Part shown: positions 13,364 to 24,956 of the stretch, piece by piece
Position numbering within the stretch: position 1 is the first letter of the stretch
Layout of the letters: the number at the start of each line of letters is the position of its first letter
Assembly: GCA_013399305.1 (NCBI GenBank)
Contig: VXAI01000342.1
Location: forward strand, 440,126-504,125
DNA: 64,000 bases
Reading direction: 5' to 3'
Origin: Rostratula benghalensis
Lineage: Eukaryota; Chordata; Aves; Charadriiformes; Rostratulidae
Position numbers and translations under genes: made by a program
Notes under the pieces: model-generated
The model's input: only the letters and a program-made list of their open reading frames with translations
What the model was told of the DNA's origin: nothing
Database searches by the model: none

Positions 13364-13755
13364 GATCAGTGTCCTATCAGGGCTGTCACAAAACTGTGAT
13401 TGACCTTGAGTCACTTGCTTCTCTTTCTCCACCTCAGTTTCCCATTGAGGAGGATACAGAGTTCCTCTCAATATTTGCAGAAACACACAATGTAAATACC
13501 CATGGTGTCTGCAATATCAGCACAGAGGCACCATTAGCCTATGTGGCATGTAGCCACTCTCTCCTGCTCTCTCTTTTTCAGTCCCAATTATTCTTGACTC
13601 CCAGGTATTCTCGAGTCATTACAAATTTACGAAACTTTCTGGCTGTGAAGTGTAGATTATTAGTTGGTTAGTGAACTTTTAATGACTTTTTAATGAGGCA
13701 ACACTGTCCTTGAAAAATGTATTCTAAGATCTGCTGTTAATTAGGCTGCCACTTC

Positions 13756-13774
13756 AAAAAAAAAAAAAAAAAAA
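13756..13774. repeat. poly-A tract
   Basis: A run of 19 A residues. No retrotransposon body lies next to it. Confidence 0.95.
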
Positions 13775-15639
13775 TAGTGGGTAATTAGAAGGTAGGCTTA
13801 TCTTACTAGGAGCAAGTGGATAAATTATTTGTGGCCATATTATTATAAGGTCAAACAATGTACCTTGCTCAGGAGCTTCATACAAATATTTTCATTTGTT
13901 TCCATTTCCTTTTTTTCCTTCCTGCCCCTTGCTAAAACCCACCTTCCCTGACAACCTTAGGGCTCAAGTTCTCTCTGCCTGTTTTTGCAAAGGGAATTTT
14001 TTTTCTTTTTTCCTTTTTTTTGGACCTTGTTTTCCTTTCCATTTAATAGGGCCAAATCTGCATTTAGTAGACATCTCTACATGCCTTCATAATGCAAGGC
14101 AGTGCAGAGGATACACCCAAAGCAGAGTTTTTACCCCCAGAAGCCTAGGGAGGGCTTGTGGCAGAGCTATCGAGTTCTCACGAGGCATTTAGTTGTGCAA
14201 GTATTAGATTACCCATCAATAAGATCTTAAATTTTTTAAGACCAGGAAAGGCAGGTCCCCCATGAAGCAACCATGGAGCAAGCAGAAAGGATTTCTGAGT
14301 TATCAGCCATGAGAAAAAAGGAAATATTTTGGGGTGAATTCAGCACCTTTTTGAGCAGTGATTGTCATTTTTTCCCCCTCTTTTTCTCCTCTGAAGCCTC
14401 GGTACTGACCCTTACTCGGGTTTAGCAGCGCTGTACTCAGATGGGAGCTTCACTGAAACCAGCTTAATAGAGAGCACTATTCACCGCATGTGTCAGAGCA
14501 AGCAGCAGGTCCAAAGAAGTGAAATATCCGTCTGTTTTTGCTTTATAAACAGGATGCAGAAGCTCTCCAGATACAGGGAGACAGAGGAAAAAAAAGAGCA
14601 AGCTGTCTGCCTGCTGAAGAAAAGATGGCAAACAGGCAGATAAATCTGAAGGCGCTGGATACAGCGGCATTTAAGAGAATTTGGACAGGCAGACGGCATG
14701 GAGACTTTGGCCTGCTGCATGTTTTGAAAGCGATCCCTTCTTGTGCTAAGCCCCTGATAGAGACAAATTTCTCTGCTGCCAATTACATTGTAAGGAGTGC
14801 AGCTGGCACCGAGATCTGTGCCTCCTTGGTCTTGTAAAGGGGAGTCTTTGTAGTCGAACGACGCTTCGGGACAAATTGCACCCTGATGACCTTGCACAAC
14901 TCCTCTACCTTGCAAAGGGGAAGTCAGGCTGGAGCCTAACGTGTCTACAGATTGATTCTTAAGGGATGCGGGATGAAGAAATGAATCAGGTTTTACATCA
15001 GGCTGAAGCACAGACGAGAGGAATGAGAAGAGTTCTTTGTAGACTGGAAAGGGATCTCCTGACTACGGAAAACCACCAGGAATTTACAAGAAAACTATCA
15101 AGTCTTATTGGTGCGCAGTAGAACAATCCTTCTTAAAGGCAAGCTTCTATTCCTTTTCAGAAAATGCAAATGAAATATCGCCCCATGGCAAAGTTTAAAT
15201 TACACCATTCACCTTGTTTCACTCCCACGACAGGCACTTCACTCCTGTGAGGTCTTTTGGCATCAGTCCCCAGCCTGGCCCAGGCGTCTTCTTCCATAAC
15301 TGTTAGCAGCTGTCCACAAGCAGGCCATAATACTGACCATAATCACGCCTGGAACTGCCAGTTCAGACCCACAGTGCCACTAAAATCCACCCCTCGCCCT
15401 GGGTGTAACTGCCCAGCAGCTCATTTCCCACCTGGGACATCCAAATGTGAAAATATGCTGCCCCGTGACAAGTGAGTTTCTTTACATGGCCATTAAGCCA
15501 CAGATCTGGACCAGCAGAAAGTACCACCCTCCCTCTCCATCACACCAGACCTCCGCTCTGTAAGCCCAGCTGGGGGACAAGACTTCATTTTAGGCAGCGA
15601 TTCGAGACCCGTTGCTGAATATCCACCATCTTTGCTTTA

Positions 15640-15930
<291 letters not shown>

Positions 15931-16000
15931 TCATTTCTGCACTGTAAAAAAATAGTTAGAATATATTGGCTGCTATTATTTACTAATTAATTACTATTGC

Positions 16001-16206
16001 ATTCTTTGCTGTGAGGGTGGTGAGGCACTGGAAGAGGTTGCCCAGAGAAGCTGTGGCTGCCCCATCCCTGGAGGGGTTCAAGGCCAGGCTGGATGGGGCT
16101 TGGAGCAACCTGGTCTGGTGGGAGGTGTCCCTGCCCAGGGCAGGGGGCTGGAACTGGATGATCTTTATGGTCCCTTCCAACTCTAACCATTCTACGATTA
16201 TGCTAT
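16001..16206 (+). mobile_element. CR1 3' fragment
   Basis: It is truncated at the attctttgctgtgagggtgg segment and ends ccattctacgattatgct. It lies about 90 bp upstream (in transcript sense) of the SULF1 exon acceptor at 15912, within intron 1. Confidence 0.9.
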
Positions 16207-16343
16207 TAAAGTACAGAATCAGTGGTTAGCTTGCCCTTGGACAGCAGTCTGTTCTACTCTGTCGTTTAGGTAATTTTATGAGAAAAGGTAAGATTTTTAT
16301 TACATCAACAAAAACTTTTTTTCAGGATTCCAGAAAGACCGAC

Positions 16344-16364
16344 TTTTTTTTTTTTTTTTTTTTT
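16344..16364. repeat. poly-T tract
   Basis: A run of about 21 T residues, not attached to a recognisable element. Confidence 0.95.
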
Positions 16365-16707
16365 GGCAGGTTTCAAAACAAATTTAAAATATAGTTTAAT
16401 CTAGAACCAAAATGTTAAACCTTTAGAGCGGTTCCAAATGTATAGGCCAATTGTTCTTCAAACCTGGCTGTAGGAAAACAGTACTTTACACAGACTGCAT
16501 ATTAGTCAACATGCCAGTAAAATATGGAAAATGCTTAGATTGCCAATGAATCTGCTGCAATTCTTTCCACTTTATCAGATAATTAGAGAGAGAGAGATAT
16601 GAGGTAAAGGAGGGAGTGAGAGTTGCGGGGAGGAAAGAGAGAGATAATTCAGTAACAGTTTTTCTTGGGGAAAGTTTGTGCAGGCACAGGATCAGCACAT
16701 CTGGCTC

Positions 16708-17043
16708 TGAAGCCTCCTGAAAGGAGGGTGTAGAGAGGCGATAGTCAGTCTCTTCTCACAAGTCACAGGCGATAGGACAAGAGGAAATGGCCTCAGGTTG
16801 CACCAGGGGTGGTTCAGATTTGATATTAGGAAAATTTTTTACCCAGAAAGGGTTATTGCACATTGGAATGGGCTGCCCAGGGCAGTGGTTGAGGCACCAT
16901 CCCTGGAGGTATTCAAAAGAAGTGTTGACACAGTGCTTAGAGACATGGTTTAGTGATGGTTTTTGTCAGAGTTGGGTTGATGGTTGGACTTGATGATCTG
17001 AAAGGTCCCTTCCAACCCAGACAATTCTATAATTCTATAATAC
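16708..17043 (+). mobile_element. CR1 3' fragment, second subtype
   Basis: It contains gataggacaagaggaaatgg and the ggctgcccagggcagtgg segment and ends acaattctataattctata. The sequence differs from the abundant subtype, so it comes from another CR1 lineage. Confidence 0.88.
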
Positions 17044-19620
17044 CAAAGCACTGTGCTCAAAATCAGCAAAAAACATTGGCAAAATTCAGCACCTTTCTCA
17101 AGAAATTACATCGATCCAGTTTAAAGAACAAAGACATTATTTGCATCCTTCAAAACACCTACAGGCAGGGCTGGCACATTTCTGGTGGCAGAAAGACTGA
17201 GCAGCTCCTGGTAGGGTCTGTCAGCATTTGCTAACAGCTGTCAAACTTTCCCCTTTCTCTTATTCAACAGAGCAGAGATTGAAGGGTGAAGGTGAGCCAT
17301 GAATAAGCCAGTGTGTGCCCTGGAAACAAGTTTGTGAATTGTAATGGTCAACAGTTTCAGGTTTAAATTTCAATCCATTGATTCTACTTATATGACAGGA
17401 GTTTTTCTTGGAGGTTTTGTTTGGGTCACTTGAAAACCACATTAAAAAAAAAAAAAAGTTTTAAAACAATGGAAGGCATGACTGTAAAACCACAAAACTC
17501 TCAAGGAGGCTCAACATTAGATGTAAGCAGCAAAATCTCAAAAATTATCTTACTAGTTAAAAGTTAAGCATGCTTTATTTGGCTTTGGGGCTAAGGACTC
17601 AGTGCTGAACATGAAATCTTTTGCATTGAAATTATTTGGTTAAGAAAAGAAAGAGGAGTCAGCTCTTCAGCATCTCCTTGTGCAGCACCAGTTTCTGTAT
17701 CTTTAGGCATACATTTGATACCCTGCATATCAGTCACCATCAATTTGGACTCTTCCTCTTTCCTAGCCCTTCTTTGCTAAATGCAGAGCATTTGTGTTTT
17801 TCCTGAACTCAGTACAGACAAAACCCAGGTGTTCAGAGATGGAGACAAGGAGGAGAGTAACTGAGAGGTCCCTGAACACAATAGGTCTCCATTTGTACGA
17901 GCAGGAGCATTTCACTGAGTTGTTGAGTAAAAGCCAAATGAGAGATCATCCTTGTTCTACATGTCTTTATCTCGGACCCCAGGCTGACTTTTTCTTTTTA
18001 AGTTTTTGTCCTGGCGTGTGCTGTTTTTGCCACAGCTCTCCCGCTTTTGAAATGTCACGCTTCACTGCTGGGACCTCAGCTGGGAAGTGCTTTGAGGTCC
18101 TCAGTTGGAAAGTTCAGGTACGTTAATGCAGGGCAGCAGCAGCAGAGCTGATGTGCACTTTCCTACCTCCCTGCATTATAAATGAGCAGCTGTCAGAGCG
18201 TTTCCTCATTCCTCCGCTTGGTCAGCCCCCCGCTCTCGCAAACCTGCTGTTTATGGGTAAGTTTTTTCCTCAAGGTATGCACTTACTGGCACTGATAATA
18301 GATTTAGCCCCTCTGGAAATTCTGGAACAGGCACTTCAAAGCAGGTGAGGCTTCCTCATTTGGAAAACAGAACGTAAGTAGGAGATAAAACTCGCTGATA
18401 TAAGTTATAACCCTTCGCTGTCTGTAGCATTCCTCACAGCTTGTGCTCTTTACCATCTGGCCCCCAGTCTTCAGGGCACACGTGCTCGGTCGCTGTCTGA
18501 CAGCAGGACACTCACGCTCTACACAACCAACTGGGGAGCACCTGAGGGGAACCAGACAACTGGGAACAGCCACTCTGGACTCAGAAGTTACCAAGTTTTG
18601 TCAGGCAAGAAATTCGGTGTCACTTCTCAGTCTATTCTCAGGCATCAAGAAATATGTTTGGTAACCAAGGTTTCATAACAAGTCTTAAAGTTGCTATGGC
18701 CTTTCATCCAGGTGTAACACAGGTGGACATCTCTACAAAGAGATGGCTGGAGCTGCCTTGTCTTGATTTGGGTTACATGCAAGGCCCCGGGAAAGTTACG
18801 GACTTTCTCAGATCTCAGCACATACCCCCTTTTTTTCAGCTTGTGTTGCCAAATGCTTTGAAGGTTCAAGTGAAGATGGAAAGCAAATCAGGCAAATTAT
18901 GCCAGATATGATGCACCTAGATGATGCTGTGATCTCTTCACCCACTGGGGTGCTCAGTGGATGGTTTATATGGATTTCACTGGGTGCTGTATGAGGCTGT
19001 AAAAAAGGGTACAGAAAAAAACAATTGTCTCAAATGGATTTTTCCCTATTTTTTTTTTTTTTTAAATTTTTTAACCTTTTCCCACTTCTCTGACATCTCA
19101 TAGGGCTCTGGGCTAGAAACACCAGAGCTACCACTGTATTCATTAGCTTTGCCCCCTTTCTGGCATTATACAAGAAATTTGTCGCAGTGAGGATTATGAG
19201 AATGTTTCGGGGGTCATGGTTTGAGGTACTAACATTTGCAAACAGTAAAGAAGCTGGAGAATACAGGGGGAAAGACTAAAGAGCAAGGAAAAAGTTGGAA
19301 ATACCTATATTCATGGCTGAAAGGACCATAGACATGACCTCAGTGGGAGCTGGGGGCACTGCTCTGAGGAGCAGCAGTACATTTTCTCAAGGCAGGCAAC
19401 AGTTTTGGGCAGTTTTGGGTTCTGGTGTTTTGCCTTGAGCAAGATTCCCATTTACCTCAGTGTTGGGCAGTTATTTCTGTACCTTCAGGATCTTGGTGGG
19501 GGAAAGAAAGTGCACGGCAGCCCAATTTAACCAGTCATTTCCCAAGTATTTTCTGGGTTTCTTCAAGAGCTGTGAGCCAGGCTGCTTCATAGCGCTTAAA
19601 TTGCCATCCACCAGCTGACC

Positions 19621-19656
19621 AGTGATATCCATCAGTGATATCCATCAGTGATATCC
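19621..19656. repeat. 13-bp tandem repeat, nearly three copies
   Basis: The unit AGTGATATCCATC repeats, with the third copy partial. Each unit contains the palindrome GATATC. Confidence 0.9.
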
Positions 19657-19992
19657 TTCTCCTGTGCCACATTCCTCCTGGCATAGGCAGGAACTGAGCA
19701 GAGTTGTGGAGCAATTTGTGGGTTCCATCTGATAAGCTGAATGAGACAGCAGCTCTGCTGAACTTCTTTGCATTCAGAATGCAAAACTCAGGAGGATGGT
19801 GCAGATCGATAGGAAGATGTGTGTGCTCCTGTGCTTTGAGCAATAACTAGATACAAGCTCCCTGCCTCCTGCAAATTTTACATGGGATATCATTTGCACT
19901 TAGACAGCTGAATATTTTGGTTCAAGGCTTATACATGCTCTGGAGGCCAACCCTTCCTGACTGAAGTATATAATGCACCTTATATGCTTTTA

Positions 19993-21245
19993 CATTCATG
20001 GAATCAGGGAATTGTCAAAGTTGGATGGGACCTCTAGAGCTCACCCAGTCCCACTCCCCTGCCAAAGCAGGGTTGCCCAGAGCACATCACTCAGGGCTGC
20101 ATCCAGGTGGGGCTTGAAGGTCTCAGGAGAAGGGGACTCCACACCCTCCCTGGGCAGCCTCTGCCAGGGCTCTGCCACCCTCATCAGAAAGAAGTTTTTC
20201 CTCATATTGGAATGGAATATCCTATGTTCCAGCTTGTGCCTGTTGCCCCTCATCCTGTCACTGGGAACCACTGAAAAGAGTCCAGCTCCATCCTCCTTCA
20301 ACCCACACTTTAGGTACTTGTAAACATAGATAAGGTCTCCCCTCAGGCTTCTCCAGGCTAAAAGAGTGCCAGCTGTTTCAGCCTTTCCTCATCAGGCAGA
20401 TGCTCCAATCCCTCCACCATCTTTGTTGCCCTACACTGGACTCCAGTAGTTTCCTGTCTCTCTTGAACTGGGGAGCCCAGAACTGGATGCAGTATTCCAG
20501 CTGTGGCCTCCCCAGTGCAGAGCAGAGGGGGAGAATAACCTCGCTCAACCTACTGGCCACCCTCTTCCCTATGCAGCCCAGGATTCCATTGGCCCTCTTG
20601 TTCTCTTGGCCACAAGGGCACATTGCTGGCTCATGGATAGTTTACTGTCTACCAGGATCCCCAAACCCTTCTCTGCAGAAGTGCTTTCCAGCTGGTCCAC
20701 CCCTAAACTATATTGGTGCCTGGCATTCTTCCTCCCCAGGTGCAGGACCCTCCACTTGCCCTTGTTGAACCTCATTAGGTTCTTCTTTGCCCAGCTCTCC
20801 AGCCTGTCCAAGTCACACAGGATCGCAGCACAGCCTTCTGGAGTGTCAGCCAGCCCTCCCAGATTGGTATCATCAGCAAATTTGCTGAGGATATATTCTG
20901 TCCCCTTGTCCAGGTCATTGATGAATATATTGAACAAGACTGAATGAGTATTGACCCTTGGGGGACACCACTGGTTACAGGCCTCCAACTTGACCCTGCT
21001 CCATTAATTACAACCTTCTGAGTCCTGTCACACAGCCAGTTCTCAATCCACCTCACTGCCCCCTCATCTAGCCCATACTTCCTCAGTTTCCTAATGAGGT
21101 CATTATGGGAGAAAGTGTCAAAAGCCTTGCTGAAGTCAAGGTAGATGACATCTGCTGCTCTCCCCTCATCCAACCATCCAGTTATAACATCATAGAAGGC
21201 TATCAAATTGGTCAAACATGATTTAGGTTTAGTAAATCAGTGTTA
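19993..21245 (-). mobile_element. longest CR1 LINE copy, with broken reverse transcriptase
   Basis: This copy keeps the C-terminal half of the CR1 reverse transcriptase. Reading on the minus strand, it shows the FTKPKSCLTNL segment, motif A (YLDFSKAFD), motif B (SGVPQGSI) and the catalytic FADDT box, then the ORF2 tail and the 3' UTR. The domain is split over two overlapping frames (20775-21215 and 20569-20988), and a stop precedes FTKPK, so it cannot make a working enzyme. The endonuclease and ORF1 are absent through 5' truncation. It sits in SULF1 intron 1 in the same sense as the gene. Confidence 0.95.
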
Positions 21246-23046
21246 TCCACTCCCAATTATTTCCTATACTTTAGGTTGTTTGGAGATGACATCAAGCATT
21301 CATTTAGAACAGTTTTTAGAACATTGTTCAAGCATATGTTCAGAACAGTTTTTAGAAATGTTCATGCTGGGAATACAATAGCAAATAACCCATATCGAGA
21401 GACTTTCCATCTTGTGATTTTTGGATAGAGGTGCCTAAGTTTTGTTTTGTTTGTGGCAGAAAGTGTTACTTCCCACCAATCTTTGGGAAACAGGAGATTT
21501 TTCGCAGGAATCACTGAAGGGCAAGGGGATAATTCACACATGGAAAACAGTACGGCTCTGCTTTTCAAATAAGTGGGATGATTTATTAGCAGAAGTGAGA
21601 ATAATGCAGTACAGTAAGTCTTGGGGCTGAATCCTGTTTCCTGTGAAATGATCTATGAAAAGGGAAAACCTGTGTCTTCATTCAGTGCCTAGACATCCAG
21701 GCCATTGCTCAAGGGCTTGCTAAAAGGAGCCAGAGCGTCCTGCTAGCATCCAGAGCAGCTTTCAAAGAGAGGAGCTCCATAGCAGGAACGAAGAGGCTTG
21801 GCCACTTCCTTCCTCCTCTTTCACCACTTGCAAAACCTCTCACAAAACTGAAGACAGCAAGTGGGTAAGGTTGTTCAGAGACGTGTCTGCTGACCTGCCT
21901 TCCCCAGTGCCCAGGAGAAACCAGGCTCTTTCAGACCACAACGAGGAGGACATTACTTGACCCTTCTAATGAAATTTTCACAACGACTTTATCAAGAAGC
22001 GATGCATTCCTATTGCAAGAGCTGTATTTTAGGTTGAAAATAGAGCCAGGTACAGCCATTTCTGATGCAGGATGGCTAAGCAGAGCAGACGCTTGGAAGA
22101 GTGAGAAATACAAAGATAAGATGTGCTCAGATCTAAAGGCCTGGTCTTGGCACTCTGCTGCATAAAAGCACTAACTCTTCAGTCACAAAATACAGTTTAT
22201 TACTTATGTTCTCACACAGGAGAAGGACTACGTAAATTGCTATTGCATTATGACAAATACAAAAATGCTAGCAATTAAAGACTTGCTTTTAGATCTGGAA
22301 AACTTTTGTCCACAACTTTCTGGCTGAAAGTATGTGATTTTAGGACAAAGGAACTATTTTGATATACGTTTTCTGGAATGAAGCATTTTGATTTTTCAGT
22401 GTCATATGGCATTTTGTTTAGAAATTTACTATACTTTTATTAAAAACATGTTTTTCATTAAAAAAAAACCCCACTAAGAATGCAAGATTTCATTTCAAAT
22501 TGATTTGCCAATTTTTCACCTTTTTGATCTTGCCTCCCACCCCCAAATGTAAAATATTTGCTTGGGGGTAACATTAAAATGATCCTCTTTCTCTCATTGA
22601 TTTTTCACTTTGGGCAGTGAACCAAAAAATCAGTTAAATGCATAACTACTATTAATATCTTTCTAACTTACTTAATGGAAAACATTCAAAGGCCTCCTGG
22701 AACATCATCCAAGTATTTTAACTTTTTTCCACCCTTAGAAAAATATGTGAAAATAACTTTTGGCTGGTATGTCCAGGTTGTGCTCAGATATTTAGTATAC
22801 TTGTGAAAGCAAAGCTACCCTATTTTTATACATATAGCATAGTTTTAAACTAGATTGATTTTAAACACTAATAATTCACAGAAATATCAAACTTAGGTCC
22901 TGAAATGAGACCAGTTTGTGTGCATAAACATGTCAGATGACATTCATGCATGTGACGAATATGTGGAGAATATAGACACTCACCTACACAGCACTGAGGG
23001 AAAGGTTAACCTCATGTGGCTCAAATTTTAAATCATAAAGATCTTC

Positions 23047-23096
23047 ACAGAATCTTCATGGTTGGAAGGGACCTTTGAGATCATCAAGTTCAACCA
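23047..23096 (-). mobile_element. very short CR1 3' tail
   Basis: It reads cacagaatcttcatggttgg then aagggacc and ends in caaccata. Only about 50 bases remain, next to an A-rich stretch. Confidence 0.7.
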
Positions 23097-23107
23097 TATG
23101 CATACAC

Positions 23108-23142
23108 ACAAAAAAAAAACCCCACCAAAAAAAAAAAAAAAC
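23108..23142. repeat. A-rich low-complexity stretch
   Basis: It is a run of A with CC interruptions, next to a short CR1 tail. Confidence 0.9.
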
Positions 23143-23568
23143 AGCCCACAAAACAAATCACCCAATCCAAAAAATCTCGAGCAACAGAGCATTCCCTGAA
23201 GTGCCACGTCTATTTGTTTCTTAAATAACTCCAGGGTATTTAAATGCTACAGAAAGTCACAAAGTGAAAAAGGGGTTGTGATGTGGGTTTTTTAAATGTA
23301 TGCTCTTGCATGTGTTACTAAATCCTTCTATGGTGGTGATTAAAGCCTTCCATAGGAGATTCTGATAAGCATAGATTTCCTAAAGTCTGTAATTAAACGT
23401 GATGAACGCCATTAAATCCTATTTGTTAACTCGTTTCCAAACTTGTCCCACATTCTGATATTGTTCCAGGACCGGTACCTTCTGTCAATCTAAAGTACTT
23501 CCTGCTTGGCAAAAATTACTGCAAGACACGTGACAAAGAGGAAACAGTGAGTAGCGATTATTTCTCAC

Positions 23569-23740
23569 CCAGCTCCACATCTTGATCGTCCGTGAGCACA
23601 AGGATGATATTTGGCCTGATGTTTTTGCGCTCCTGCTGCACGCGTCCTCTGAACCTCGGGGACTTGATGGTGGAACCGTGACTTCTTAGCAGTTCGGCAC
23701 TGAGCACTGCCAAGATGAGGGCAAACCAAGAAGACTTCAT
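23569..23740 (-). CDS. SULF1: SULF1 coding exon 1 (signal peptide and start of sulfatase domain)
   Basis: This exon encodes residues 1-57 plus the first base of codon 58 of extracellular sulfatase Sulf-1, a secreted or cell-surface endosulfatase that removes 6-O-sulfates from heparan sulfate and so tunes Wnt, FGF and BMP signalling. Residues 1-22 form a signal peptide with a hydrophobic core ([13 protein letters not shown]). The segment SPRFRGR followed by [10 protein letters not shown] is diagnostic of Sulf1; Sulf2 differs here. The motif LTDDQD supplies D51 and D52, which bind the active-site metal in sulfatases. The ATG at 23740 has A at -3 and A at +4, and it is followed at once by the signal peptide, so the start is secure. 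The exon ends in CTG-G with a consensus donor (gtgaga), phase 1. It joins in phase to the exon at 15672-15911. Residue numbering matches human SULF1 as I know it. Confidence 0.97.
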
Positions 23741-23804
23741 AGTAGTTCTGGTATTTCAATGAAAAAGCTGGTCCAGAAGTGCCCGAGCTCTAGCTTTCAT
23801 AGAC
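23569..23804 (-). other. SULF1: SULF1 exon containing the start codon, including 64 nt of 5' UTR
   Basis: On the minus strand a pyrimidine tract (ttctcttcctccctacag) ends at 23805 and is a textbook acceptor, so the exon runs from 23804 to the donor at 23568/23567. Bases 23741-23804 are then 5' UTR. This means at least one non-coding exon lies further upstream (higher coordinates). The acceptor is inferred from sequence; the coding part is certain. Confidence 0.85.
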
Positions 23805-24117
23805 CTGTAGGGAGGAAGAGAAATTCTGTTCAAGCAATAAATAAACTACCAGTCACACACTGAAAAGATGACACTTAGGGAAGTCAAGCCTGACACATAC
23901 CATTTAGCAGGATTATAAGCCATATTGTTGAATAAGAGTCACTTTCTAAGAATAAACTCGGTCATTCTGCAACTACGCTTTCTCAAGTAATTTTTGCTTC
24001 AAGTCATGCCGCTGCCTGCGTTTTTGTATAGGCATGACTCCTGGTATACTCCTCCCAGCGTTCCTTCTCCTACACCCCACGCTTCTTTTTATGCAGCTTG
24101 TTCCTTACGTTCAGTAC

Positions 24118-24279
24118 CTGGGCACAGTAAAAAATTGCCGGGATGCAGACGCGTTCAGAACATCTGTAGGAGGAGCCCTGTGAGAAGGAGAAAGCAGAAG
24201 CCTTGTCAGTCAAAGACCTGAGCGCTGTGGCTGTGCTTCAAAGTCTCCAGAACTGTTTGTTGCAGCTTCTTTCTCTGTC
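24118..24279 (-). other. SULF1: candidate SULF1 5' UTR exon
   Basis: On the minus strand a strong pyrimidine tract (tttccactcttttcttccag) ends at 24280, giving an exon start at 24279. Two donors are possible: CCCAG-gtactg ends the exon at 24118, and AAC-gtaagg ends it at 24109. A second good acceptor inside the segment (tgctttctccttctcacag) would give a short 60-bp form starting at 24177. The intron to the start-codon exon would be only about 300 bp. No long reading frame is present, which fits untranslated sequence. Known: SULF1 in mammals has several non-coding 5' exons. Inferred: that this segment is one of them; there is no transcript evidence here. Confidence 0.5.
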
Positions 24280-24523
24280 CTGGAAGAAAAGAGTGGAAAA
24301 CATTTGCATTTCCCCCAGCTCCCTTACTTAATTTAATGCCATACCTATGCAGCGGTTGGATGGCACCTTGGCTGCAAGAGATGAAGGACATCTATATCAT
24401 GTCCTCAAACGCAGGTGCTTCTCCAACAGTTAGAGCCAGCCTGAGATTTTGAGAATAAGAGTTAACTCCAGCGTGTGGCCCCTGGTGATACAGGGATAAA
24501 GCTATTTTAGGTTAACTCACCTG

Positions 24524-24790
24524 CACGGCAAACTAAACCCTTACCAAGCAGAGGGGGCAGCGGGGCTGTCATTCACAACCTGCGCTGGATCACGACGGGA
24601 AAAGTCATCTTCCCACCGCCGAGAAAGCTGGTGTTAAGTGACAGCCCAGGTGATCCTTACCCGGCATCGTGAAAGAACGGGACCGTCCTTCCATCAATCA
24701 ACGACGGACCTGAGCAGCCTCATCCATAATGCACCGGTACCCCCGGCACCGCGTCTGTCCTCGGTGCTCCTCCGCTCCCAGCCTCGGCTC
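24524..24790. promoter_or_regulatory. CpG-rich block upstream of SULF1 coding sequence
   Basis: I count about 20 CpG dinucleotides in about 265 bases. The surrounding introns and flank are AT-rich and CpG-poor. This is small for a classical CpG island but is the densest CpG block within several kilobases of the SULF1 start codon. It overlaps the candidate first exon and its donor. Confidence 0.45.
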
Positions 24791-24926
24791 AGTAGGTTCT
24801 CAGAACCCCCTCTCCCTGCCTCCCTGTCACTCACACGCAGCCTTGCTTTTGTAAGACCTGATGCAAGCACAGAGGCTTGGCTCTGCTGCAGCAGATTCTA
24901 AAGCTGCAACTGAGGAATGATGGATG
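24662..24926 (-). other. SULF1: candidate first non-coding exon of SULF1 (CpG-rich)
   Basis: The segment ends in a consensus donor (GATGCCG then gtaaggatc) at 24662. It begins about 25-30 bases downstream of a TATA-like box at 24951-24956. Its half nearer the donor is CpG-rich (12-13 CpG between 24662 and 24786 by eye). Pairing this donor with the acceptor at 24280 would give a 382-bp intron and a compact 5' UTR of three exons. The transcription start is a guess from TATA spacing. Confidence 0.35.
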
Positions 24927-24950
24927 GGTTCGTGGAGGAATGGGTGGCCA

Positions 24951-24956
24951 CTTATA
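24951..24956 (-). promoter_or_regulatory. TATA-like box of a putative SULF1 promoter
   Basis: The minus strand reads agagTATAAGtggcc. It points towards SULF1 and lies just upstream of the CpG-rich block and its splice donor, so the position fits a core promoter with initiation near 24921-24926. TATA-like hexamers are common by chance, so the support comes only from this arrangement. Confidence 0.3.

Noticed and set aside
14493..15011. 172-codon open frame on the minus strand near the SULF1 exon
   Set aside because: It shows no recognisable domain, and overlapping open frames exist on the other strand. It is most likely chance in intron sequence.
20569..21215. Reverse transcriptase frames as an active enzyme
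   Set aside because: The domain is split by frameshift, has an upstream stop and lacks the endonuclease and ORF1, so it is a dead CR1 copy.
23565..23759. Alternative upstream frame overlapping the SULF1 start
   Set aside because: It begins at TTG rather than ATG and is out of frame with the conserved Sulf1 peptide.
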